Positions 8,585-15,742 of a DNA stretch of 27,217 nt are shown here, in pieces (position 1 is the first letter of the stretch; the number at the start of each line of letters is the position of its first letter). The stretch spans positions 1-27,217 of the forward strand of contig DPIB01000016.1 of the NCBI GenBank assembly GCA_003522805.1, given 5' to 3'. Source of the DNA: Fervidobacterium sp. GTDB taxonomy: Bacteria > Thermotogota > Thermotogae > Thermotogales > Fervidobacteriaceae. The position numbers were made by a program, and so were the translations under genes. The notes under the pieces were generated by a model. The model had not been told where the DNA came from. It worked only from the letters and a program-made list of their open reading frames with translations, and did not search any database.

Positions 8585-10726
8585 ATGGTAACGACTGAGA
8601 CTACAAAGATGGAAATAATCCAGGAATTTGAGAGGTTGCTTGGGAGAAAATTGGAAGAACCCGCAATCCAAAAGCTGGAAAAGGCAATCCAGTTAGCAGA
8701 AATTGCATATGAAGGGCTTTATAGGAAGTCCGGAGAGCCTTTTATCAGCCATCCCATAGAGGTGGCAAAGATAGTTGCGGATTTAAAACTGGATGTGGAT
8801 AGCCTCGTCGCTGCAATTTTGCACGATGCAATAGAAGATAGTAGTGGAAGAGTAACCTATGAGATGATCGAAAAAGAGTTTGGCAAAGATATTGCACTGA
8901 TCGTAGATGGCGTTACGAAGGTGAGTAGGATAAATGCACCTGTTGGAAATATCGAGCAGAAGAAAAAAGTAGAAACGATACAGAAGATGCTCTTTGCTAT
9001 GGCGGAAGATGTGCGGGTGATATTTGTAAAACTCGCAGATAGGCTGCACAATATGCGCACGATAGATTTTGTGGAAGACGAGGAAAAACGCAGATACAAG
9101 GCTATGGAAACATTAGAGGTATACGCACCGATTGCTCATAAGCTGGGAATCAATGTCATACGATCTGAATTGGAAGATCTCAGCTTTAAGGTACTGCACT
9201 ATGATGAGTATCAGAGAATAAAGAATCTGGTAGCTCAAAAGAAGGTAGAGAGGGAAGAGAGGCTTACAAATTATATCCAGCAACTGCAATCTGCTTTGCA
9301 AGAGCATGATATAGATGCATTCGTAGAAGGTAGGTACAAACACTACTATAGTATTTGGAATAAAATGATCCGAAAGGGTAGGGATTTCAACGAATTATAC
9401 GACCTGTTGGGAATGAGAATTATCGTAACCGATGTGACTACATGTTATACAGTTGTAGGAATAATCCACAGCTTGTGGGTACCACTTCCGGGTAGGTTCA
9501 AAGATTATATAGCTACTCCCAAATCTAACGGTTATAGGTCTATACATACAACAGTGGTAACTCAATTTGGTGAGCCTCTGGAAATCCAGATTAGGGATCA
9601 GCAGATGCATGAAGAAGCCGAATATGGACTCATCGCTCACTGGGCCTATAAAGAAGGGCATGGAACGATCGATATGAAACAAGAATGGTTGGTCAGGCTT
9701 GCAGAATGGCGAAAAGAACTTTCTCAGGGTTATGCAAGTTTGGACGACCTGAAAAGGGAACTGCAGATGTCGGAAGTCTTTGTCTTGACACCAAAAGGCG
9801 AGATCATACACTTACCATATGGTGCAACACCTATAGATTTTGCCTATGCAGTTCATACAGAGATAGGACACCATTATGGAGGTGCAAGGGTAAATGGTAA
9901 GATAGTACCTATAGATCATCAACTTAGCAATGGCGACGTCGTTGAGATAATAGTCAACAAAGTGTCCCCAGGTCCAAGCCTCGATTGGCTCAGATATGCA
10001 AAGAGCCCGCGCACAAAGGCTAAAATAAAGCGATTCTTCAAAGAAAAGGAAAAAGAGCAGTTGCTTGAACGCGGAAAGGATGTACTGCGAAGAGTCGCAA
10101 AGAAAATCAATATCTCTATCGATGAATTGCTTCAAAGTCAGGAGATTCAAAAATATCAGTCTATGCACCAGATAGATGAAGAGGAATTTACAACAAGGCT
10201 CGGAGATAAATCGATAACACAGGAAGAGCTATTGATCATGTTGGGTTATAAGGAGCAACAGAAGAAGAAGGTTGAACAGAAGAAGAAGAGGTCACCAACT
10301 TCTATGGTCCTCGTCGACGGATTGGAGACCTTGGATATTCTGTTTGCAAAGTGTTGTAATCCAATACCAGGCGATAGCATAGTCGGGGTTTCCAGCAAAC
10401 GTGGATTGGTCATCCACCGTTCGAATTGTAGGAACGTTATCGGCGTAGGGAATGATAGGAAGTTTCCCGCACTCTGGAGAAGCGATATCACATCACAATT
10501 CGGTGTGGTTTTGAAGATGGAAATTGATAGGAAAGAGCGCGTACCAGACATACTTTCAAGGGCAATAGAACAGAAAATAGAGGTCAGGAATTTCAAATTC
10601 GAAACGATAGACTATGATTTTGTTATCATATCGATGAACGTTGCAGTAAGATCATTGGAAGAGTTCAAGGAGGTAATCTATTTCTTTTCGTCGATTCCAG
10701 GTGTTAGAAAGGTGGTGCGAAGCTAA
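8585..10726 (+). CDS. rel: Bifunctional (p)ppGpp synthetase/hydrolase
   Basis: This 713-residue long RelA/SpoT homologue controls the stringent response. The N-terminal HD hydrolase domain keeps HD and ED (LHDAIEDS, residues 79-86), so hydrolysis is expected. The synthetase domain shows RFKDYIATPKSNGYRSIHTTV features near 303. RxKD is the charge signature of bifunctional Rel enzymes, in contrast to ExDD in RelA. TGS (about 393-455: VFVLTPKGEIIHLPYGATPIDFAYAVHT), the Cys-containing zinc-finger-like region (KCCNPIPGDSIVG, HRSNCRNV) and a C-terminal ACT domain complete the architecture. The ATG at 8585 follows AAAGGAG. The stop TAA is followed at once by TAG and the GTG start of dtd, so the two are likely co-translated. 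Confidence 0.97.
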   Translation: MVTTETTKMEIIQEFERLLGRKLEEPAIQKLEKAIQLAEIAYEGLYRKSGEPFISHPIEVAKIVADLKLDVDSLVAAILHDAIEDSSGRVTYEMIEKEFGKDIALIVDGVTKVSRINAPVGNIEQKKKVETIQKMLFAMAEDVRVIFVKLADRLHNMRTIDFVEDEEKRRYKAMETLEVYAPIAHKLGINVIRSELEDLSFKVLHYDEYQRIKNLVAQKKVEREERLTNYIQQLQSALQEHDIDAFVEGRYKHYYSIWNKMIRKGRDFNELYDLLGMRIIVTDVTTCYTVVGIIHSLWVPLPGRFKDYIATPKSNGYRSIHTTVVTQFGEPLEIQIRDQQMHEEAEYGLIAHWAYKEGHGTIDMKQEWLVRLAEWRKELSQGYASLDDLKRELQMSEVFVLTPKGEIIHLPYGATPIDFAYAVHTEIGHHYGGARVNGKIVPIDHQLSNGDVVEIIVNKVSPGPSLDWLRYAKSPRTKAKIKRFFKEKEKEQLLERGKDVLRRVAKKINISIDELLQSQEIQKYQSMHQIDEEEFTTRLGDKSITQEELLIMLGYKEQQKKKVEQKKKRSPTSMVLVDGLETLDILFAKCCNPIPGDSIVGVSSKRGLVIHRSNCRNVIGVGNDRKFPALWRSDITSQFGVVLKMEIDRKERVPDILSRAIEQKIEVRNFKFETIDYDFVIISMNVAVRSLEEFKEVIYFFSSIPGVRKVVRS

Positions 10727-10729
10727 TAG

Positions 10730-11179
10730 GTGCGCGCAGTTGTCCAGCGAGTTAGCAAGGGTGCTGTTTTAGTTGATAATCAAACTGTTGGTAAGATAGA
10801 CAAAGGTATCGTCATATTGTTGGGTGTTGGTAATGGCGATGATTTGGAAGATGCAAAGTACCTTGCTGAGAAGATCGTCAATTTGCGTATATTTGACGAT
10901 GACAAAGGAAAAATGAATTTATCACTGCTTGATGTGAATGGTGAAGCATTGGTGATATCCCAGTTCACGTTGTATGGAGACTGTAGAAGGGGTAGAAGGC
11001 CCTCATATTCCGATAGTGCCTTGCCAGATGTTGCTAAAGAACTATATGAAAGGTTCGTTGAATTGGTTAAAGGATATGGAATACACGTAGAGACGGGGAT
11101 ATTTGCAGCTCATATGCTCGTTGAAATACACAACGATGGCCCTGTGACTCTGCTTGTAGATTCTAAGAAGCTCTTTTAA
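10730..11179 (+). CDS. dtd: D-aminoacyl-tRNA deacylase
   Basis: This 149-residue enzyme removes D-amino acids mischarged on tRNA. The N-terminus [11 protein letters not shown], the SQFTLYGD block, the RRPSY segment and the cross-subunit motif [10 protein letters not shown] with its catalytic Thr are all visible. Length and ends match the family. The start is GTG, three bases after the rel stop. The nearest SD-like sequence (AAAGGTGG) lies inside the rel end at longer spacing, consistent with translational coupling. Confidence 0.96.
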   Translation: MRAVVQRVSKGAVLVDNQTVGKIDKGIVILLGVGNGDDLEDAKYLAEKIVNLRIFDDDKGKMNLSLLDVNGEALVISQFTLYGDCRRGRRPSYSDSALPDVAKELYERFVELVKGYGIHVETGIFAAHMLVEIHNDGPVTLLVDSKKLF

Positions 11180-11187
11180 ATTTTCGT

Positions 11188-11225
11188 TTCCTCTAGTCTG
11201 TGGGATTAAAGGAAGACTGAAGGAA
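11188..11225 (+). other. Hairpin overlapping the queH ribosome-binding region
   Basis: TTCCTCTAGTCT can pair with AGACTGAAGGAA as a 12-position stem with one mismatch and one wobble, around a 14-base loop. The 3' arm contains the upstream half of the AAGGAAGGA SD region of queH. There is no U-tract, so this is not a terminator. It may reduce or regulate queH initiation. Confidence 0.4.
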
Positions 11226-11235
11226 GGAATGCGGC

Positions 11236-11793
11236 ATGTCGAATATAGTCAGGAAATGTCATTTACTCCATGTATGTTGCGCACCTGATCTAGTCATATC
11301 GTACCTTGCTGGTGCAAGGGGAGACCTTTTTTTCTACAATCCAAACATCCATCCACAGCAAGAGTATGAAAAGAGATTAAACGAAGTTTTGAGATTAGCA
11401 AAATTGTGGGATTTGGATATCATATCAGTAGAATATGAGCCAAGTGATTTCTTCGAGCGATTAGCTGGCTCAGAGGCTGGAATAGAAGCAGAACCCGAGG
11501 GTGGAAAGAGATGCGAGATATGTTTTAGATTGCGCTTAGAAAAATGTGCAGAGGTTGTAAAAAAGTCAGGTTATGCTTCTTTTTCAACAACTTTGACTGC
11601 ATCGCCAAAGAAAAATGTACAGCTTATCAATAACTTTGGAATAGAAGTTTCGGAGGATACTGGTACAATGTATCTACCGAATATTTATCGTAAGTCTATC
11701 TTGTATAACGATGCACAGAAATTGATAAATCAGCTTGGAATATACAGGCAAGGTTATTGTGGATGCGCATTTTCCATATCAACTCCCTACTAG
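11236..11793 (+). CDS. queH: Epoxyqueuosine reductase QueH
   Basis: This 185-residue protein of the former DUF208 family catalyses the last step of queuosine synthesis, reducing epoxyqueuosine in tRNA. Metal-binding cysteines typical of QueH are visible: the CC pair at residues 14-15 (LLHVCCAPD), CEICF with Cys93 and Cys96, and YCGC near the C-terminus (Cys175, Cys177). The YNPNIHPQQEYEKRL segment is also family-like. An Fe-S cluster and a second metal site are expected from the family, which has been characterised in Thermotoga maritima. The ATG at 11236 has AAGGA eight bases upstream. It follows dtd by 56 bases, grouping two tRNA-directed enzymes behind rel. Confidence 0.95.
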   Translation: MSNIVRKCHLLHVCCAPDLVISYLAGARGDLFFYNPNIHPQQEYEKRLNEVLRLAKLWDLDIISVEYEPSDFFERLAGSEAGIEAEPEGGKRCEICFRLRLEKCAEVVKKSGYASFSTTLTASPKKNVQLINNFGIEVSEDTGTMYLPNIYRKSILYNDAQKLINQLGIYRQGYCGCAFSISTPY

Positions 11794-11853
11794 TATGATC
11801 TAGCTAGTCCAACTAGTTTAAGAGAAATAACTATAGGTAGATGGGAGGTAATT

Positions 11854-12654
11854 ATGAGAATATATACAGATCTCAATGATGTTGAGGCTGAAAAGAAGGT
11901 GTACGCGGATATTGCATCATCCTCAAATGTTCGTGTGAATTTTGTGTTCGACGGCACGGAATATACGTTCATACCTTATAAACTAGGAGATATAACCGTA
12001 CTGGTTGAGATAAGGGATGAAAAGGAGATCATAGATAATCTGTTGGAGAATTATATAATCGAACATGTAGTTAAGCAAAATAATTATCCAGAAGAAATCA
12101 AAGATTTAGCAAGACATTTTAAAACTGAAATGAAAAGATTCAAGATTTTAGTGGTAAAATATACTACAGTCGAGGAAAAAGAGTTCTCAAGATATTCCCT
12201 TTCAAACGTGACGTTCGGTATCGTAGCATGTGAAAACATGGATGTCCATCTGATACCAGCAAATATGAAGGTGAAGACAAAAAAAGGGTATAGTGTTTCA
12301 TCCGAGGTTAAGTTGCCGGAAGAAGGTATAAGACAAGCCCTCTTGATCGCAAAGTGGTTTGTCGGCGGAGCATATGAAGAACTGCCTAGTCTCGCTTTCT
12401 CAAAGAGCATAGAGCAAAATCTCTTGAGAAGTTTTTTGAACACTTGGTCCAGATTTATTAAATATTTGATCTCTTCAACTGCCGAATCTGTCGAAAAGTC
12501 TTATCTTCCAATGATAGTGAAGAAACTCAATGAGTTCCGAACGGAGACTTATTTTGACCCCGTGAAGGATATCGAGAGGGTAGCACTAGGTATAATCATC
12601 GCAAGGTCTGAAGGGGGAGGAGCTTTTGAATCAGACAGTTACGATATCTTTTAG
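11854..12654 (+). CDS. Protein of unknown function, coupled to an anti-sigma-like kinase
   Basis: This 266-residue protein matches no family I recognise. It is soluble, with no signal peptide or membrane helix, and mixed alpha/beta. The first half is rich in short beta-like stretches (FVFDGTEYTFIPYKLGDITVLVEI). Residues about 160-225 are helical, including an AKWFVGGAYEELPSLAFSKS stretch and a helix with WSRFIKYLISSTAESVEKS. The ATG at 11854 follows GGGAGGTAA. Its last 29 bases overlap the TTG start of the RsbW-like gene, whose SD (GGGGGAGGAG) lies inside this gene, so the two are translationally coupled. A partner role with that kinase, such as antagonist or client, is inference only. Confidence 0.8.
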   Translation: MRIYTDLNDVEAEKKVYADIASSSNVRVNFVFDGTEYTFIPYKLGDITVLVEIRDEKEIIDNLLENYIIEHVVKQNNYPEEIKDLARHFKTEMKRFKILVVKYTTVEEKEFSRYSLSNVTFGIVACENMDVHLIPANMKVKTKKGYSVSSEVKLPEEGIRQALLIAKWFVGGAYEELPSLAFSKSIEQNLLRSFLNTWSRFIKYLISSTAESVEKSYLPMIVKKLNEFRTETYFDPVKDIERVALGIIIARSEGGGAFESDSYDIF

Positions 12655-13069
12655 CGGTCTGACAGAAAATGTAAAGTTGGCGAGGGTCGTTTTACATACA
12701 TTTCTAAGTTTTCGTGGCGTGTTTGATAAAGATATATTCGATACAGAGTTAGCTGTAAGTGAAGCTTTAGCCAATATAATTCAACATACCTATAGAGGAG
12801 AACCAAAATGCATAACCATGACCATAAATTGGATCGATCCAGATATTCTAGAAGTGCTCCTCAGAGATTTTGGACCAAAGGTCGACGTTAGCAAGGTAAA
12901 GCCCAGAAAGTTGGATGATATAAGGCCTGGAGGTCTTGGTGTCTACATAATAAAGAAGATATTTGATGTTATGGAATTTCGTGATGTCAAGGGAGGTAAT
13001 TTGCTTTATTTAAGGAGGAGTTTTTTGATTCCTCCAAAAAAACAAGACTTAGATGTAGGTGAGATCTGA
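12626..13069 (+). CDS. RsbW/SpoIIAB-like anti-sigma factor (GHKL serine kinase)
   Basis: This 147-residue protein has the HATPase_c_2 fold. The N-box is ELAVSEALANIIQHTYRG (Glu46, Asn50), the G1-like motif is RDFGPKVD (Asp81, Gly83) and the G2 motif is PGGLGVYIIKKIFD (101-114). Such proteins bind a sigma factor or phosphorylate a STAS-domain antagonist. Neither a sigma factor nor a STAS protein is encoded in this window, so the target is unknown. The start is TTG at 12626, with GGAGG five bases before it, overlapping the previous gene by 29 bases. The C-terminus ends just before the SD and start of the PAP2-type gene. Confidence 0.88.
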   Translation: MNQTVTISFSGLTENVKLARVVLHTFLSFRGVFDKDIFDTELAVSEALANIIQHTYRGEPKCITMTINWIDPDILEVLLRDFGPKVDVSKVKPRKLDDIRPGGLGVYIIKKIFDVMEFRDVKGGNLLYLRRSFLIPPKKQDLDVGEI

Positions 13070-13070
13070 T

Positions 13071-13433
13071 ATGAGTTGGATAGTGGGACTGCTTCATAAT
13101 TTGGCTTTTATTTCTGCTGTAATTGGTTTTCTGTCTGCACAAGTGATAAAAGTGATCATTTACAAAGACCTTCGTGTATTTGGCAGGTACGGTGGGATGC
13201 CAAGTGCACACGTTGCAACTACTTCGGCGTTGGCATGGAGCATCGGCTATGTTTCAGGCTTCGAATCACCGATGACAGCGTTAGCTGCCATACTTTTAGC
13301 AATCACGACATCGGATGCCGTGGGGTTAAGAAGGAATATAGATCCAAACAAGGGGCACACTTTGATGGAAGTTATTTACGGCTTCCTACTTGGTTGGCTG
13401 GTTGCTTTTCTTGTGGTAAAATTTGTAGGATAA
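13071..13433 (+). CDS. Divergent PAP2 family membrane protein (DUF212/YuiD-like)
   Basis: This 120-residue protein has three to four hydrophobic segments. The family blocks are visible: QVIKVIIYK, GRYGGMPSAHVATTSALAW (the PSAH element of the PAP2 active site), ITTSDAVGLRRNID and GHTLMEVIYGFLLGWL. The family is related to acid phosphatases and vanadium haloperoxidases and is thought to act on a membrane phospho-substrate; the actual substrate is unknown. A GTG at 13059 is in frame, but the ATG at 13071 has AGGTGAG at proper spacing and gives the usual N-terminus. The SD lies within the end of the kinase gene. Confidence 0.9.
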   Translation: MSWIVGLLHNLAFISAVIGFLSAQVIKVIIYKDLRVFGRYGGMPSAHVATTSALAWSIGYVSGFESPMTALAAILLAITTSDAVGLRRNIDPNKGHTLMEVIYGFLLGWLVAFLVVKFVG

Positions 13434-13450
13434 TTCTGTAGGATGATTCT
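13425..13450 (+). repeat. 13-base tandem duplication at the PAP2 gene stop codon
   Basis: GTAGGATAATTCT is followed directly by GTAGGATGATTCT (one change) and then GTGGGA. It covers the last codons and the stop of the PAP2-type gene. Confidence 0.8.
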
Positions 13451-13524
13451 GTGGGAGAGTTTCTATTTTTATTTCCCCTATTTTACTTACTTTGAGCAAG
13501 ATTTGAACAAGAGAGGTGTTTGCT

Positions 13525-14226
13525 TTGAGAAGAATTGTTATTGTTTTGTACCTGTTTTTCGTTGCACTTCTGCTGTTTTCGAATACTATGGAAACACCGA
13601 AATGGTTTTGTGAGGTGGTAACTGCCAAACGTGTACGGATGAACGAGAAAACTACCCAGGAATTCATCGATGAATTGTGGGAAACGATAAGCAGTATTTG
13701 TGAGAAATATGAGATGGATCCGGTTTTCATCGCTGCTGTGATTTCGGTGGAAAGCAATTTCACCAACGTTAAGGGAGCTGGCGGTGTACTAGGGATGATG
13801 CAGATTCTACCATCAACTGCACAGATAATCTCAAGGTTACTAAGTTTGGAGAAGCCAGCTGATTGGAATCAACTTCTTACCGATTATAAGCTTAACATCA
13901 CTTATGGCACGGCTTATTTGTCGTACCTCTTCAAAAAAACTGGAAGTTTGGCGTCTGCTTTGGAAAGTTATAATAACGGTAAGAATAAGAAGACATATTC
14001 CCTGACGATCATGACTCAGTATGAAGCATATAAATCAAAGCATGAAACTGAGTTGGCATCAATGAAAACCGCAAGTAATTCAGTTGCAACTGCCACTACG
14101 CCAGAAAGCACAAGTACAGGCGTGCTTGCTTCCGCAAACACTGGTCAGACAAAGATTTACAATATCTCACCGCTATTTGCAGTTGAAACAACTGTTGAAC
14201 CTTCGTGCACTTCGATAGATCCGTAG
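13525..14226 (+). CDS. Lytic transglycosylase (SLT domain), secreted or membrane-anchored
   Basis: This 233-residue protein has a signal or anchor segment at residues 2-20 (RRIVIVLYLFFVALLLF) and an SLT domain at about 55-160. Visible motifs are the catalytic Glu76 in ISVESNF, GMMQILPST, ITYGTAYLSYLF and ALESYNNG. It would cleave peptidoglycan glycan strands in the periplasm, forming 1,6-anhydro ends. The C-terminal 60 residues are Thr/Ser/Ala-rich and low in complexity. The frame also opens at GTG 13516, but that codon is part of the SD GAGAGGTG; TTG at 13525, six bases later, is the better start. There are 82 bases after the PAP2 gene, possibly in the same transcript. Confidence 0.92.
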   Translation: MRRIVIVLYLFFVALLLFSNTMETPKWFCEVVTAKRVRMNEKTTQEFIDELWETISSICEKYEMDPVFIAAVISVESNFTNVKGAGGVLGMMQILPSTAQIISRLLSLEKPADWNQLLTDYKLNITYGTAYLSYLFKKTGSLASALESYNNGKNKKTYSLTIMTQYEAYKSKHETELASMKTASNSVATATTPESTSTGVLASANTGQTKIYNISPLFAVETTVEPSCTSIDP

Positions 14227-14229
14227 AGG

Positions 14230-14254
14230 ATAGAGCTATAATAGAGCTATAATA
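14230..14254 (+). repeat. 11-base tandem duplication with TATAAT boxes
   Basis: ATAGAGCTATA occurs twice in perfect tandem, followed by ATA, just after the transglycosylase stop. Each copy creates TATAAT, but no -35 hexamer stands at 16-18 bases from either, so a promoter is not claimed. Confidence 0.8.
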
Positions 14255-14324
14255 ACTTGAATAGCTTGGCATAGTGGTATAGTGCAAATCAGCAAAATGG
14301 TGCACAAATGGAGATGACTGTAGA

Positions 14325-15089
14325 ATGGATATCGTATCGGTAAGGGATTTGAAGTTTTCTTATGGTGGAGGTTTTTCAATCGACAATTTAAACCTATCAG
14401 TTGAAGAAGGCGAGTTTTTTGGGATAATAGGCCCCAACGGTTCCGGAAAGACTACGTTGCTGTCACTGATAATGAAGTTCATGAAGCCGAATTTTGGCAA
14501 GATAGTACTGAACGGTAAGGATATAGGCACACTTTCTCACAAGGAACTGGCACAGATAATCGCCTACATTGCTCAAGATTTTAATTCCACATATGATTTC
14601 ACAGTTGAAGAGATTGTGGAAATGGGTGGTATAGCAAGATCACGTGGCTTCTTTGACACAAAAGTGTATGAAGATGATTTGGAAGATGCGTTAAGAACTG
14701 TCAATTTGCTCGACTACAGGAAAAGAATCTTCTCAACGCTTAGTGGTGGTCAACAGAGGCGTGTGTTGATAGCTAGAGCAATATACCAAAAAACTCCCAT
14801 CATTTTAGCCGATGAACTAGTAAATCATCTGGATCTCGGTCAGTCCTTAAAGGTAATGGACTATCTCAAATCCCTGACCAATATGGGAAAAACAGTTATC
14901 GGGACATTCCATGACATAATGATAGCTGGAAAGTATTGTGATAGAATCGCACTCATGAATAACGGAAAGATCATGAAAATCGGTATACCTAGCGAAGTCT
15001 TGACAAAAGAGATCATTACCGAGATTTACGGTGTGGAGGTAGATATAATACCACATCCGAAGAAAAAGTACCCAATAGTCTTGATTTAG
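14325..15089 (+). CDS. ABC transporter ATP-binding protein, FecE/BtuD type, without neighbours
   Basis: This 254-residue ATPase has Walker A GPNGSGKTT (36-44), Q-loop IAQDF, signature LSGGQQRRVLIA (near 139), Walker B IILADELVNHLD with the catalytic Glu kept, and H-loop GTFHD. The layout (EEIVEMGG, YDFTVEEIV, GIPSEVLTKEIITEIYGV) is that of import ATPases for iron-siderophore, heme or cobalamin. The usual EPT is ELV here. No permease or binding protein lies beside it: the transglycosylase is upstream and a long non-coding leader downstream. Partners must be elsewhere. A GGAG lies eleven bases before the ATG, which is longer than ideal. Confidence 0.93.
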   Translation: MDIVSVRDLKFSYGGGFSIDNLNLSVEEGEFFGIIGPNGSGKTTLLSLIMKFMKPNFGKIVLNGKDIGTLSHKELAQIIAYIAQDFNSTYDFTVEEIVEMGGIARSRGFFDTKVYEDDLEDALRTVNLLDYRKRIFSTLSGGQQRRVLIARAIYQKTPIILADELVNHLDLGQSLKVMDYLKSLTNMGKTVIGTFHDIMIAGKYCDRIALMNNGKIMKIGIPSEVLTKEIITEIYGVEVDIIPHPKKKYPIVLI

Positions 15090-15173
15090 CTTATTTACAA
15101 AAGAACGCTTGCTGATTCTGTAAATGGTACTACTTTTAGTGTATTCTGTAACATAATTCACTGATAATTAACG

Positions 15174-15203
15174 TTGACTGATGTTTACTGTTCGTGGTAG
15201 GAT
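15174..15203 (+). promoter_or_regulatory. Promoter for the pur leader
   Basis: TTGACT, an 18-base spacer, and TAGGAT preceded by TGG (extended -10). Transcription would begin near 15210 and run through the PyrR-type hairpin, the short ORF and the attenuator into purE. This is the best promoter in the 653-base gap between the ABC ATPase and purE. Confidence 0.55.
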
Positions 15204-15273
15204 ATGTTTTAGGGTATGCTTATAGATCAGCTATCTAGTTGTTAACCTGTCGTATAGACTACTATGCCAAGTA

Positions 15274-15304
15274 CCTTTAAATTCGTCCAGAGAGGCGAGA
15301 AAGG
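15274..15304 (+). promoter_or_regulatory. PyrR-binding RNA hairpin (pyr-type regulatory element)
   Basis: CCTTT (15274-15278) pairs with AAAGG (15300-15304), with asymmetric internal loops and an upper hairpin CGTCCAGAGAGGCG at 15284-15297. The known PyrR consensus is ARUCCNGNGAGGYU. All 12 inner positions match, and the outer A-U pair is replaced by C-G, which keeps the pairing. The terminal hexaloop CAGAGA fits CNGNGA. PyrR with UMP normally binds such loops in front of pyrimidine genes; here the next operon is purECSQL. The 3' arm contains the SD of the ORF at 15314. Confidence 0.65.
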
Positions 15305-15313
15305 AGAAGAAAA

Positions 15314-15517
15314 GTGAGTAATCCACTCTACTCTCCCACAGATTCATCCATAGCTTATCAATCGAATTTCAGCCAAGAATTTGATATTTTGATATTTCCA
15401 AGATTAGACTGGGTAAGTTCGGTGCGCAATAAACCATTGCGCACCTATTGTGCTTTTTACAATCACACTATCACAACATCACAACAACAGGTGTATTCAC
15501 GTCTAATGCGTCTGTGA
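15314..15517 (+). CDS. Possible leader ORF under the PyrR-type hairpin
   Basis: The ORF has 67 codons starting at GTG, with AAAGGAG seven bases upstream, inside the 3' arm of the PyrR-type hairpin. The product (starting MSNPLYSPTDSSIAYQ) matches nothing I recognise and has no domain, membrane segment or signal. Its codon usage looks no better than a chance frame. The ORF spans the whole attenuator at 15421-15458, so its translation would melt those hairpins. It could be a regulatory leader peptide, the truncated start of a lost pyrimidine gene, or chance. Confidence 0.3.
   Translation: MSNPLYSPTDSSIAYQSNFSQEFDILIFPRLDWVSSVRNKPLRTYCAFYNHTITTSQQQVYSRLMRL
15421..15458 (+). terminator. Attenuator: two overlapping hairpins before a U-tract
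   Basis: Hairpin A is a perfect 10-base stem, GGTGCGCAAT/ATTGCGCACC (15421-15430 with 15436-15445), loop AAACC. Hairpin B is GCGCAATA/TATTGTGC (15424-15431 with 15446-15453), eight pairs including one G-U, and is followed at once by TTTTT (15454-15458). They share the left arm and exclude each other. B has terminator geometry; A is stronger but stands eight bases from the U-tract. Either could terminate the leader transcript before purE. Confidence 0.6.
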
Positions 15518-15622
15518 TATTCTGTAAAATATGGTAATAATACTACAGGTACTGATATAAGTGACATAATTGTAATTGGGTATAACTGATAACTGAGAGA
15601 TTCTTTAAAAGTTTGCAATTTC

Positions 15623-15644
15623 TTAGTACAAAATTAGTACAAAA
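15623..15644 (+). repeat. 11-base tandem repeat upstream of purE
   Basis: TTAGTACAAAA occurs twice in perfect tandem, about 100 bases before purE. It is followed by small stems GTGC-GAAAA-GCAC (15648-15660) and GGC-ATAAA-GCC. It could be a paired binding site or a slippage product. Apart from these elements I see nothing recognisable between 15459 and 15742. Confidence 0.8.
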
Positions 15645-15742
15645 AGAGTGCGAAAAGCACAAGGCATAAAGCCGTGGGGGATTTTGAAAAATATCGAAAA
15701 GTCGGAGACACCTGGGAGACCTGGGAAAGAGGTGGGCAGTTC

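Noticed and set aside
9395..10168. Long minus-strand ORFs opposite rel
   Set aside because: Antisense shadows; rel is conserved over this whole stretch and the ORFs have no SD or family match.
11180..11235. preQ1 riboswitch before queH
   Set aside because: There is a hairpin, but the class I loop and A-rich tail pattern are missing, and the stem layout differs.
14227..14324. Promoter for the ABC ATPase from the duplicated TATAAT boxes
   Set aside because: No -35 hexamer at 16-18 bases and no TG extension; explained better as a slippage duplication.
15205..15742. Purine, ZTP (pfl) or PRPP/ykkC riboswitch before purE
   Set aside because: The conserved cores I know for these aptamers (TTTCTACC and CCGTAAA for purine, the CCGCCTGGGC-like 3' part for ZTP, the GCCCGGGAGA-like end for ykkC) are not present; only the PyrR-type loop fits.
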